Positions 10,805 through 22,400 of a DNA stretch of 64,000 nucleotides are shown here, piece by piece. The stretch comes from Sorghum bicolor (Eukaryota > Streptophyta > Magnoliopsida > Poales > Poaceae). Below the pieces are notes generated by a model. It had not been told where the DNA came from and ran no database searches. It worked only from the letters and a program-made list of their open reading frames with translations. The stretch is from NCBI RefSeq assembly GCF_000003195.3, contig NC_012872.2, positions 19,749,804 to 19,813,803 of the forward strand, in the 5' to 3' direction. Position 1 is the stretch's first letter; every line of letters begins with the position of its first letter. The position numbers and the translations under genes are program-made.

Positions 10805-12127
10805 TTGGCTCAACATGCTTCGGGGTATCAACCTATCCAGGAAGTGTTTTTATCGGCAATCAATGCCGATGATTGGACAAATGAAATCATTGATTACTTA
10901 AGAGATCCATCTAAGATAGTTGAGAGACGCATTAGGTTTCAAGCCACCAAGTGTGTACTCCTTGATGACGAGTTATATTATCATACCGTGGATGAAATTA
11001 TGCTTAAATGTCTTGGTGATGATGAATCCAAAACTTTGATGGGTGAAATCCATGGAGTATGTGGAGCACATCAGTCAGCTTTTAAAATGAAATGGATGAT
11101 TAGACGAAATGGGTATTATTGGTCGACTATTCTTGAAGATTGTTTCAAATATTTCAAAGGGTGTCAAGGATGTCAAAAGTTTGGTAATATTCAGAGAGCA
11201 CTTGCATCGGCTATGAATCCTATTATCAAGCCTTGGCCATTCCAAGGATGGGCTATTGACCTCATCGGTCAGATTTTTCCACCATCAAGCAAGGGACATA
11301 AGTTTATTATTGTCACTACTGATTATTTTACCAAATGGGTTGAAGCTATTCCTTTGAAGAAAGTGACATTGGCTAACATGATTGATTTTGTTAAGGAGCA
11401 TATTGTTTACCAATTTGGTATTCCTCGGACAATCACTACCGATCAGGGTACTATGTTTACATCGGGAGAGTTTGATGAATTTGCGATCGGTATGTGGATT
11501 AAGGTGTTGAATTCTTCTCCTTATTATGCACAACCTAATGGGCAGGCCGAAGCTTCTAACAAAGGGATTATTAAGCTCATCAAGCGAAAGATTGAAGAAA
11601 ACCCTAAATGATGGCATGCAGTGTTAAATGAAGCCCTGTGGTCGTATCGGGTGACATGTCATGGTGCAACTAAAGTGTCGCCTTATCAGTTGGTATATGG
11701 GCATGATGCTGTGTTACCTTGGGAAATTAAGGCTGGTTCTAGGTGGATATTTTCCCAAGATCATTTAGCTGCCGATGATTATGTTACCCTGATGAAAGAA
11801 GAGTTAGAAGATCTGGCAGGGCATCGGTTGAAAGCTTTGGTTAGAACTGAGGAGAATAAAAAAAGAATAGCTTGGTGGTATGATAAAGAGGTGAAAACTA
11901 AGAAGTTTATCGATGGAGATTGAGTTTGGAAGTTAATTCTGCCGATTGGAACTAAAAATTCAAAATTTGGAAAATGGTCTCCTAATTGGGAAGGTCCTTA
12001 TCGGATAAGTTGATCTGCTCCTGGCAATGCATACATTCTAGATACTCTTGAAGGAGTCGAATTCCCTAGGGCATTAAATGGAAAATATTTAAAAAGATAC
12101 TACCCTAGTGTCTGGGTCGATGCATAA
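10805..12127 (+). pseudogene. pol: B1 integrase
   Basis: Inserts element cDNA into the chromosome. An HHCC zinc domain is seen at about 11050-11180 (HGVCGAH and CQGCQKFG). The DDE core has Asp in AIDLIG (11258-11260), Asp in TTDQG (11441-11443) and Glu in GQAEASN (11549-11551). Breaks: a TGA at 11609-11611, a TGA near 11922, and a TGA inside the C-terminal WEGPYRIS segment near 12010. The C-terminal domain ends with LKRYYPSVWVDA before a stop at 12127. The core from 10805 to 11611 is open for 268 codons, the longest surviving B1 frame. Confidence 0.85.
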
Positions 12128-12241
12128 GAAGTTTATGTGCCGATAACAATCCTATCAGTTGGATCAAATACTAGTGTTTTCAAGAGAACTAGTAAAAAGT
12201 GTTGCCGATGAAGAGGCTTACAAATTTAACAAAACCTAGAT

Positions 12242-14337
12242 AGCCGATATCGCACGCAGGTGAATCTGGTTGGCTTCCTCTATCTCTCGGGTATCTTCAT
12301 CGGCTGAGCCTTCTACTGGTTTTAGCTTCTTCTTCATCTGCAGCGTATTGCGAGCTTGGGCGTCCCTTTCCTGCTAGAGATTTTTGAGCACATCAGGTAG
12401 TTGGCTTTCTTCCTGCTTGGCTTGAGTTAATGCTTCTTCAACTTGTTTAAGTTTAACAAGCAAAGCCTCTCTCTTTGCTAATAGATCAAAAATTTTCTAC
12501 TTTAATTTGACGCCTGAGGATTGCAAAATGGCGATGCTCTTGTGCTTCTCATCGGCAGCATGCTTTATCTGTAGCATTTCTTCTTTAAGTTAGGCATGAG
12601 CAGCTCTATCGGCAAGGCGTCAAATGGCTTTTTGGTACTGGTGCTAGCGGCTCTCCAGATGGGCAGCTTGGAAGAGTATCTCTTCGGCATTGGCAGGGAT
12701 CTGACCACGGAGAGTTTTGAAGATAGCCTTGGCTGGGTCGGATTCGTCTACTAGCTGAGCTATGTCCTGCTCTAGTAGGGCCAATAGATCCTCCACCTTG
12801 GACTTGATTTTCGCCGATGCGATTCCAAGCGCCAAAGAAGAACTTGCTTCTTCACCTTCGTCATCAGAGATGTCGATGGTGAAAGAGAACAAGCTGTCAG
12901 GAGATTCCTGTTCCTAGAAATAGAGGAGAAAATGAGTTAGTTAGAGTCAAATATGAATGATGCAAAATCAAGCAGATCGGGTAGCTTACTTGTTTCAGAG
13001 CGATTTCATGCCTTTGGCTTAGAGATGTGACTTGTATTATGCCCTAATCGACTAGGGCCACCGATGGAATATCTTTGGCTGTAAATGTTAAGGGTGATGA
13101 TGATGTCTGTATAAAAGTTCATCGGCAATAACATTATGATTGGTATTTTACCTTGAGGGGAGTGATAGTTGCCTGCTAAGAAACAATGGCTGATGACGTG
13201 CCTTGATCGAGTGGATCAATGGTTTGGTTGGGTGCAGCAGCCGGATCTGCTTGAGTCTGGGGCGCCGGATGAGGTGGAGAGGTTGGTGCTGCTTTCTTCC
13301 ATTTCAGCTCAGTCTTGGTGCTTTTAGGGGGTTTTCTCTTGGATGGAGCTTGACTGGTTGTTGATTGGGGTGCATCGGCGCTCGATGATTGAATACCTTG
13401 GGCCTTTGCCGATGCACTGGTTTGCTGCTACAATGTTTAATGTTTTGTGAGTTAAATGTAAGAGCAGGGGAATATTTTTGAAATTCATTAAAGAATGAAG
13501 GCGTCTAGTCCAAAGCAAAGTTACCGATGACGTTCCGGTTGTAGTCGATGCACCCTAAAAGGATAGTAACAGGAACAAATTGAAGATTTACCTTGAAAGC
13601 TTGTGCCAGAGTGGCGGCAGCTAACGATGGAGCAGTCTTTGACCAGTTGGTGGTCATCTTCTTGAAACAACTCCTCGATGCATTAGGGTTGCTAGACTAG
13701 GAGAATTGTGGCCGATCAAAGAGACTGGAGATACTGGCTGGAGGTCGAACGGCCACCCACTTCTACTCACCGATGGTGTCGGATCATCGACCTGTTAAAA
13801 GAAAGAAGTAAGTTGCCGATAAGGTTAAAAGTAAAGAAAAGATTGAGTATTGAAAGGAAACTTACGACGTCATCGGGGATTTCATGCTCATGATCGATCA
13901 TGTTTCGGTATATGTGAACCGATACCGTGAACAATTGTTCCTTCCATTCTTCCCACCATAGCTTGTAGGATTCAGTGATGAAGGAAGTTGGGACCCAGGC
14001 CGATAGATCGATGTCTACTGTATGGGCATACGGCAGAAGTTGAGCTACCCTAATCCATTCAAGACCGTTGGTGATTTTTTCCCTTGGCTTGACCACATCG
14101 GCATAGCAAAGTTTAATGGGCAGCTGACCGAAAGGTAACTAGCTAGATAATACCGATGGGTTGTAGAATTCATAAGTTGTGTTGGTGTTCTTTCCACTGC
14201 CAAAGGTGTTCACTAGGATGGCCCTTGGGGTGATAATTGCCATCATCAAGTCGTTGTCCTAGTTAAGTGCATCATCGGCACGATGAAAGAGGAGAGGGAA
14301 CCTGGATTCTTCATCTTTGTAAGTGAAAGCCCAAGTT
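12242..14337 (-). pseudogene. B1 antisense multi-exon gene: plant-mobile-domain-like N part, coiled-coil C part
   Basis: Read on minus from 14337. The first exon (to about 13866) resembles the C-terminal half of plant mobile domain (PMD, aminotransferase-like) proteins, e.g. LWWEEWKEQLF. A GTAAGT donor at 13865 and an AACAG acceptor at 13792 bound a 74-nt intron. Further splice-like pairs are GTGAGT near 13774 with CTCCTAG near 13697, GTAACT near 13524 with ATTGTAG near 13432, GTAAAA near 13152 with TTTACAG near 13082, and GTAAGC near 12989 with TTTCTAG at about 12915. A Ser/Thr/Pro-rich linker precedes a charged coiled-coil region (12892-12245), including 82 open codons at 12644-12892. Exons contain stops, so this copy is dead. 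Tat elements are known to carry antisense ORFs between pol and the 3' LTR. The role is unknown. Element C cuts its 5' end. Confidence 0.7.
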
Positions 14338-15435
14338 TGGTTTTGGTAATTAATGACACCAAGTTGCTAATGCCTTGTGTTTAAGTGATTTGAGTTAGGC
14401 ATAGCAACACATGTGATGAAGATGCATGGTGGCATGGAAAGGTGGCCACATGATCACAAAGGGATGAAGCATGAAGTGAAGATCATGGTGATAGAAAAGA
14501 GTAAAGTGAACAAGGCAAAGGTATAAACATAGGGTTTTACTTTTGCCGGTCTAAGATGAGTAGAGAAGTGATTGACCAGGTTTAGGATAGATAGCCGACT
14601 ATCAAGAGGGGAAATCACGGTCATCTCTGGAATCAAGTGCTAGTAGGTCCATATCTTGAGCATATGCATTAGGATCTAGTAAAGTGCTAACTTAACTCCT
14701 TCAACGAAAATGTTTGTGAAAAGCTAACACACATGCACTTTGGTGGTGGACACTTGTTGGTGTTAGCACACTTACAAAGGAGGTGGAGTTCCTAGGGTTG
14801 AGAGGGGTGTTTTTCGGAAGTCGCGGGCAGTGCGCGGAGGCACCAGACGCTGGTCTGAGCGTCCGGTGTGCTATTAGTGCTTGGCCCTGTTAGGGTTGAG
14901 CATCGGACGCACTGCACCGGACGCAGGGTGTTCCCTGTTCGTGCGTCCGGTGTGGCCTGACTTAAGCAGAGGGTGTGTGACTGAGAGCACCAGACACTCT
15001 AGGTGCGTCCGGTGCTGTGTGTCTGGTGTGAGGGTGTTTTGCAACCCTCTCTACGCATAAGTCCGAGTCTGGTGATCGAGCGTCTTTGCGATCCTCTCTA
15101 CGCATGGGTCCGGTGAGTACCGGACGCGTCCGGTGCTCACTTAACTGCGTCCGGTGGTTCGCAGGTAGCCGTTAGAGATTGACGCACGAGATTCGAAGGA
15201 GGACACGTGGCCAACCTCAGAGCACCGGACGTAGGGGGTCAAGCATCCGGTGTACCCTGCTGAGCATCCGGTGCCCCCGATTTTAGCCCAGTGAAAGTGG
15301 CCAATGGCTCTTTTGTTGAGGGGGCTTATAAAGAGAAGGTGGCCAGCTTTGGGAGGCTCACTCTTGCACATTTGATTACTTGAGGCATACTTTGAGCTAG
15401 AGAACACTCCCTCCACTCATCTCCTTGCTTGATTG
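14338..15435 (+). mobile_element. C: truncated LTR of an unclassified retrotransposon
   Basis: This 1.1-kb block interrupts the antisense gene of B1 and is itself cut by B2 at 15436. It begins TGGTTTTGG and has no coding capacity. A TATAAAG box at 15327-15333 followed by a C/T-rich stretch looks like the U3/R part of an LTR. Between about 14850 and 15280 the motif GTCCGGTG or its complement CACCGGAC (with close variants such as ATCCGGTG) recurs about ten times in both orientations. The remainder of C should lie beyond the right edge. Its lineage cannot be told without internal sequence. Confidence 0.55.
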
Positions 15436-16134
15436 TGTTGACACCATTTTTGGACATATATCTGGGAGTTAATGAGATGAAGATCGGTAGGCGAAAGAGT
15501 GGTGACTGGTTATCCGAGGAGTTGCCGATGGGTTATGATGCCGATGACGAAACAACTGAATGTAGTCAAGTCCAGGGATGATGGCTAATCTATGCTGATG
15601 GCCAAATATTAATGGTTGCCGATGCCGATGATAGCAGAAAGGAGGCGTGAGACTTGCCAAAAAAGGACGACGGTGCACCAACTACCTAGGATGAATAAAT
15701 TAATGTTTTCCTTAGTTATTGGAGTTTGTTTTACATACGGATTCCGTTCAATTTGGAATTAGAGTCCTAGTCGTGTCTGGTTGTAACTTTTATGAACAGG
15801 GTATAAATGTAGACCCCGTAGCAATGTAAGAAGAGACAATCAATCAAACATAAGTATTTTCATTTATTCCAGCATCTACTTTTTGACGACTTCGTCACCT
15901 CGCATATTTTCTTTTTACTTACGAGTTCTTAGGAATTCATCGAGTCTACCTCAGCGAGTTCTCAAGTTCCGCGTGAATACCTCTTGGCCGTGGCATCCGG
16001 GCGTATCGCTGTTGTCGGGACTAAAATATTCGAGTTATCACCTTTGTCGATTGTAAGGTCAAATCGGCTGGCATGCCTTAACGTTGAATCGGGTATTAGC
16101 CCTTTGTGTTTGTAGATCCACTTTTGCATCAACA
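15436..16134 (+). repeat. 5' LTR of B2
   Basis: 699 bp with TGTTGA at the left end and TCAACA at the right, a perfect 6-bp inverted terminus. TATAAAT at 15802-15808 is a likely promoter box. The LTR is followed within eight bases by a primer-binding-like site. Confidence 0.75.
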
Positions 16135-16141
16135 CATCTTT

Positions 16142-16159
16142 TGGCACGCCTAGTGGGAC
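16142..16159 (+). promoter_or_regulatory. Primer binding site of B2
   Basis: TGGCACGCCTAGTGGGAC starts eight bases after the LTR and begins with the TGG expected opposite a tRNA CCA end. I cannot name the tRNA with confidence. Confidence 0.6.
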
Positions 16160-16182
16160 ACAGATCCATCATCAAGATCAAC

Positions 16183-19100
16183 ATGTCGAACACTAATTTT
16201 GATACGAAGAATATCATTGTCGTAACTGAAGCCAATCTTAAATATGAGCAGAAGCAAGCTATGGCAAATGCTATGGAGGAGTACAAGAAGCTATGTTTTA
16301 AGTCCTTCAGTGTCAACAGGAGCGGCGAGGTGATCCAAAAGGAAGCATTGCTGATGCCTCGGCAAATCACTTTTGAAGCTAATCCTAGTAAACTACAAGA
16401 GATGGTTGACAATGCTATTAATCGCGCTCTAATCAATCAATCCAGTGTGCTGTCCAATACAGTTTTCAATGTTGTGGCTAGAACTTTCAAAGAAGGACAG
16501 ATACCACCTACTTATGTGGGCTCGGCATATCATCAGCCAGGATCATCATCGGTGACTGCTCCATCGGCTACTCTAGCCGTTGCGGGTACAGAAGTTACTT
16601 CTCCTCCAAGCACATTAGGGATGACTAATGGGCAATCTACACTGATGAGGACTAATCCAGCAACATCAGAGGGACAAATCCAACTTGCTACAGATCTATT
16701 GGCATCGGCAATGTTAGGATTTGTGTTTAAAAATTATCAAGTTCCTCCCAACTGGTGGGGATATGGTATGCCCCTAGACTTTGGTGCAAATAGTTCCGGG
16801 ACATCTCAAGTGGCTGACACGACAGGCAAGGCTGCTATGACATCGGCACCCCTAGTGTCGCCGATGACTCAGAATCCTCAGTATGCTACAACTACCACTG
16901 CAAGACCTTTTATTGGGAATTCTCAGATCCCAACATTCCAGATGCCTAACGCATCAGAGGATCCACTGCCGATGCATCAAAGGTTTATGACACAGCCAGG
17001 GTATATCAATTCAATGATGATGCCCAATTATCAGCCATCGGCAGGACCTACGCCGATGAATGTTAACAATGGATGGACAGGGTAGTTTGTCTTTCCACAA
17101 ATGCCTCAGCAGAATCATCAGGCTATGGGATTTCAGCAGGGACCGATGCAACCTGGGTTTCAGAATCAAGGATTGGTCAATCAGCCGATGAATCTTGCTC
17201 AGCAAGTTGGTGGCCAACAGGCGGTGTCTAATGCCATGTTCCCTAGAGATCGTGCGCCTCAAAGACACGTGGAAGTTTATCAACAGGCGCTAGATCCACA
17301 ACCCGCTCATCGGCAGGATGCCGATGCCTATTGGGCCGATAAGATTGCTGAGGTGATGAGAGATCAGTTTGGGATAAAACCCAAAGTCAACACTTATTCT
17401 TATCGGACACCATATCCTCCTGCATATGACTTAATTCCACTTCCAAATCGGTACAAGGTACCGGATTTCACCAAATTCTCTGGACAGGATGACACGTCAA
17501 CCATGGAACATGTTAACAGGTTCATAATCTAGTGTGGGGAAGCGGCTAACCGAGATGAGTTAAGAGTTCGTTTATTCTCATCATCTTTATCTGGACCAGC
17601 CTTCACTTGGTTTATTTCATTACCTCCGAATTCAGTAATTACTTGGGCCGATCTAGAGAAGCAGTTCCAGAAATACTTCTTTTCTAGAGTTCATGAGAAG
17701 AAAATTACTGATTTAGTCAGGCTAAGGCAACGCAATGATGAATTGGTTGAAAGTTTTGTACAAAGGTTGCGGGATGTCAAGAACAAGTGCTACAGTCTGG
17801 TTCTGGATGATCGGCAGCTAGCCAATTTGGCTTTTCAAGGATTGTTGCCACACATCAAAGACAAGTATGCTTCTCAAGAGTTTGAATGTTTGAGTCATTT
17901 AGTGCAGAGGATTTCTGACCAAGATATCAAAGTTTTTGAGCCTAAGAGAGCATTGGAACAAAAAGGTGTCATTTGTTGATGAGGTAACAAGCTCAGATTC
18001 TGATGAAGAACCAGTCATCGGCTTGGCAGAATGGGTGAAGAATAGGATGCCGATGTCTTGTCCTTTCGGCCATAAAGAGCCAGAAAAGTTTGCTTTTGAC
18101 ATCACAAAGGCCGATAGGATATTCGACTTTCTGCTTCAGGAAGGCCAAATTAAACTATCACCCAACCATGTGATTCCATCGCCAGAAGAGTTGAAGAAGA
18201 TCAAGTATTGCAAATGGCATAATGCAACATCCCATAGTACAAATGAGTGCAGAGTGTTTAGACAATAGCTGCAATCGGCTATACAATCTAGGAGGATTAA
18301 ATTCGATAGCTCCAAAGCTCAAAAGCCGATGAAGATCGATCAACATCCTTTCCCTATAAATATGTTGGATGCTAAGGGAAAGACTAAAGTCTTAACTTCG
18401 GAAGCGGCTGAAAAAAGCGCATCGGTGGATCCTCAGCACCAGATCACTGCCGATGATGCCAAGGGTATGAGCTTAATCCAGGAAGGCACCAGCTTAGGGA
18501 GGCCTCCTTGGTCTGGTATTGTGATTACTCATAGGAGGCATCGGGAAACCTGGCAGCAGCGTGAAGATCGGTATCGTCGCCAACAAGAAGATCGTCGCTG
18601 GGAAGAGGAAAGACGTCGACAAGAGTGGAATCGGCATAAAGATCATTGGAATTACCCGTTCTTCATCCATTGTTGGGAGCAAAATGTCAAGTTACCAATT
18701 GTTAGAGACTGCCCTGAGTGCAATGGTTATAATCGACACGATAGACCAAATCGGCAATACCAGGGTGATGATCGGCGTTTTGGTGGGCCGATTAGAGGAA
18801 GAATATCAGTTCACAATCGACTGGGGGGTAGGCTCAGTGTGCATGACAGGATTGGTGAGTGTGTCGGCTATTTTCCCAGAAACCAAGAAGAACTTGAGGA
18901 GATGGCGGATGCATGAGTTCCCGGTGAGTTCATATTTTGCAGGGATGCTAATACTTATCGGGTGGAATCAAGGGAGAATCGTCGTCAATCAGTGAGACAA
19001 CCACAACTTCCCCCATGGTGTCTAGAAGGGTTGACAAGGACCCAGAAATGAAGGCTGCAGCGAGAGCGACAAGAAGAACTGAGTAGGGGAGAGAATTCTA

Positions 19101-19498
19101 CTAAGTCTAGAGATCGGCAACAATCTGACCCCAAGGGAAAAGGTCCATCGGCAGATATTAATATGGTGTTTATGTTGCCGATGGAATTCCTTGCACCTTT
19201 CATTGATGATGAGGAGATAGACTTCCCCGATCAGATAGCTCAGTTAGCTCTTGACCCGATGACAGCTATCTTTGAAAAGCCCGCTGATGATGAGAGGCAG
19301 CACCTTAGAGCTTTATTCATCAAAGGTATGGTTGATGGGCAGCCGATGACCAAGATACTCGTTGATGGTGGGGCTGCTTTCAATATTATGCCATATGCAG
19401 TCTATCGGAAGCTTGGAAAAGGGGATCAAGATTTGACCAAGACCGATATGATGTTAAAGGACTTTGAAGGAAATGTGTCTCCAGTCAAGGGAGCCATA
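16183..19498 (+). pseudogene. gag: B2 gag and first half of protease
   Basis: ATG at 16183 opens one long frame broken by TAGs at 17083 and 17530, a +1 slip in an A-run near 17956, a TAG at 18266 and a TGA at 18914. Domains: Q/P-rich N-terminal part (16183-17300), capsid-like retrotrans_gag segment (17430-17980), CX2HX4HX4C knuckle (about 18206-18252), Arg-rich segment (18530-18640), a Cys cluster ending CPEC (about 18665-18724), then a segment with MVFMLPMEF at 19163. The protease catalytic Asp is at 19364-19366 in VDGGAAFNIM. The frame is cut at 19498 by element D and continues at 35173. Most lesions are single nonsense changes, so this copy is younger than B1. Confidence 0.82.
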
Positions 19499-22400
19499 TG
19501 TAACACTCCTAGTGTTAGCTTGCATGTTAACCATGAGCATTGCACCAACATAAGCATCATCATGCTCATTCATAAGCATCCATCAAGATCACATGTCATC
19601 TTATGTGTCCCATGTGTAATGAAATTGTTTGTGTGACTTGTTTTGGGTGACCTTAGTGTGTGACTAATGCTTACAAATGTTTATTGTCTTCCAAAATACT
19701 TTAATCATGTTTAGAACATCATTTGGAACAAAGTTCATGTTGAAGGTTTTGGCAAAAAATGCCCCTAAGTCATGGTTAACCCTAGAATGACCTATTTGAC
19801 CCCCTAAACCTCTTTTCAAAGATGTTTTATGAAAGTTATGCTAGAAAGCTTGCATGTCTGTGACACCTGAAACAAAGTTGTAGAGAATTTCATAAGCTAC
19901 AAAAGTTATGTTGTTGACTTTTTATGAAAAAGCTGGAACACATCCAAAATTTGCCCACAAGCCAAAAATCAGGGCTGATTTCACCCTTAGCCGAATTTGG
20001 CTAAGTCTTGAATCACACAGTTTCGAGGTAGGATTGTTGGGAGCGTTGTAGTTTGAAATCCAGACCGATTTAGACAGAGCTCGTGTAATCAAACTTGTAG
20101 AACTCGTGTAGCTCTATCCAGAGGATCAAATCCCAGCCAAAACCATCGAGTGAGCTAACAGTAAAACGTCGACGAAGTTAGAGTTTCAGTCACTGCAATC
20201 GGCTGATTCAGAAACTGATTCAGTTTGGACAGTCGCCGTCCGCCGCCGCGTGTCCAGCCAGGTGTCAGCCGTACGCCGTCGCCGGTCCCTCCTGTCAGCC
20301 CCGACGTCGTCCACAAGACGCCACGCACCGAGTGGACGCCTCAGACGCGCCGTTCGCCCCTCCAGAGCGCCACATTGCGTCCGCCTCCGTCCACAGCGAG
20401 CTCCGCTGCGTTTCGGCGAGCTTCTCTGGCCGTTCCACCGCGTCTCCGGCCGAGCCCGTCCGCCCAGAGCTCCGCCTCGACGTCCCCTACCTCGGCGTCA
20501 CCTTCTTGGCCACTGTCGAGCACAGGTGAGACGACATTGCCGAGCTCCGAGCTGTTCTCCCTCGCCGGAGTTCCGCCCGAGCTCACCGGCAACGTGGCCA
20601 GGCTTCTCTGCTCCACCATTTTCCTCCATTCTTGTTCCTATCGCTTTCCCTTGGCTCACTGATGCTCGGCGTGAAGCTCTACCACGTCACCATTGCCTAG
20701 ATCCGCTGGCGTAACGCCGCGCAGCGCCGCCGCTCCGCCATTTCCGACGGCGAGCACCCTAGGGTCCAGTAGAGCGCGGGTAAAGTAGGTCAACAGAGTC
20801 GCCTTGATGAGAGGAACACGTAGGTGCCCTTGGATCCGACCGAGACCTCGCCGTCGTCGAGCTTCGCCGGCGACGAGCGTCTCCCCTGTCTCTGTCTCTC
20901 TGACGCGCGGGTCCCGGGTGTCAGCCTCTCCCTCTCACCCCTCTGATTCACTGTTTTGCAGATCCTGTGCTGATTTTGTAAAATTCATGTCTTAAGTTTT
21001 ATAGATCCAAATGACATGGTTCCAATTTTGCTAGGTTTCAGTATGAGTCTAGTTTTTAATAAAAATATGAAACATGCCATGTTTTTGCAGAAATAAATAT
21101 ATATAATTTAATCTTGGTTTATTAGGAGGTAATTATATCTTGAAATCTGTTGATCTGCTGGCCATGCAAATTTAGGGTGTTGTTACTAATGATATGAATA
21201 GGCTCTGATAAATTTATCATGATTTTTGGATGCCTGATTGTGTAGTTATAATTATTTCTTGTTCAAATAGGTGTTTCTTTTGGTATTTTTGATAATTAAT
21301 TTATAGCTCCTTTTGGAGTGAAACTTGCTGAGAGTTGTACTCATGTGTAGACAAAGCTAGGAAAAATCTGAAATCTGTTGTTTGACACTTTTTAAGAGGG
21401 TTTCACATTTATGCCTTGCATGCCTTTGTTAGTTTGTTATTTTTGATTCTCACAATCTGTATGTGCAAGTGCCATGAAAGTTTTACAGTAAACTTGTGTT
21501 AGCATGAGTAGCTTGCTATAATTTTCTTAGAAGTTTTGGAGCACTTGGGATGCATGTTCATTAAATCACCTTAATAATTAAATAAATGAAAAAGGTGATG
21601 ATAGAAATGAGTGTAGACCTTACCATGATGTTTTCTAGTGTTTCTTAGACATGTTTCATCTACTGGTGCTTTTGGTTTGAACTAATGTTACATTCTTAGT
21701 ATGTGTAAAATATTATTTTTGCTATTTATGCCTTTCCTAGAGCAATTCTGTGTAGCTGATAGCAATTGCTTAAGAACCAATTGAAGATGATGTTTTCTGG
21801 TGAACTTGTCTACAACAAACTTGTAGCTAACTTGCTTATCTACTTCGTGTCCAAGTTTCATGACATTTGGTTGAGTAGTTTAAAAGTTATGAATGTTAGA
21901 AGTAGCTGCTGCAAAGTGCCTGCTATCTGGATTTTCCAGAGCAGCCAGACAACTTTGTATGTTTTAGCATATTTTGGTTGGGAATCATTCTGGGATGTCT
22001 AAAAGTGAATTGTAGACAATTTGCTAAGCTTTCCAGAGAGTATCTACTTGCTTAGTTTGGCTAACTGATGCATAAGTTATAGCTGAAACTTGTGACAAGT
22101 TGGTTTGTCTATAAAACCAGTGACTGAGTAGGAATAGCTAAGGTTGATTAACTTGTCTAGTTAGCCTCTCTACCAGAGAAGAAGTATGCACTTACTTGTT
22201 ATCTTATGATTCACTTAGTTTAGGAGTTTATGCCCATGTGTACCTTTTTTTATGTTCCCTTGGCTCTTTATCATGACATCATGCATCATATGTGCATTAT
22301 CTATATTTAGCTCCTTGTCATGCATACATAGGTGTACCAAAGGGCGTGACCGTGTTGGAGTTCGAGCTGCCGGAGTCGGAAGGACAGCAAGGGGAGCTAC

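Larger units (their letters stand above)
5330..14337 (+). mobile_element. B1: degenerate Tat-lineage Ty3/gypsy retrotransposon
   Basis: Order on + is gag, protease, RT, RNase H, a second archaeal-type RNase H, and integrase, followed by an antisense gene on minus. This gene order, the DGGA protease, the dual RNase H and the antisense gene are hallmarks of the Tat lineage. Its 5' LTR and leader are cut off by A1 at 5329, and its 3' LTR is not seen because element C interrupts it at 14338. Dozens of stops and several frameshifts make it the oldest layer in the window. Sequence is close enough to B2 (16183-19498, 35171-35484, 44041-44256) to align codon by codon. Confidence 0.85.

Noticed and set aside
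14454..15416. Minus ORFs in LTR C (60 and 91 codons)
   Set aside because: Composed largely of the repeated CCGGAC motif and promoter region; no protein similarity recognised.
20225..20714. Overlapping ORFs of 145 and 154 codons on + and 92 on minus in the GC-rich part of the D LTR, repeated at 31333-31881
   Set aside because: Several frames on both strands are open at once, as expected in GC-rich DNA with few stop codons. Arg/Pro/Ser-biased products and no known motif.
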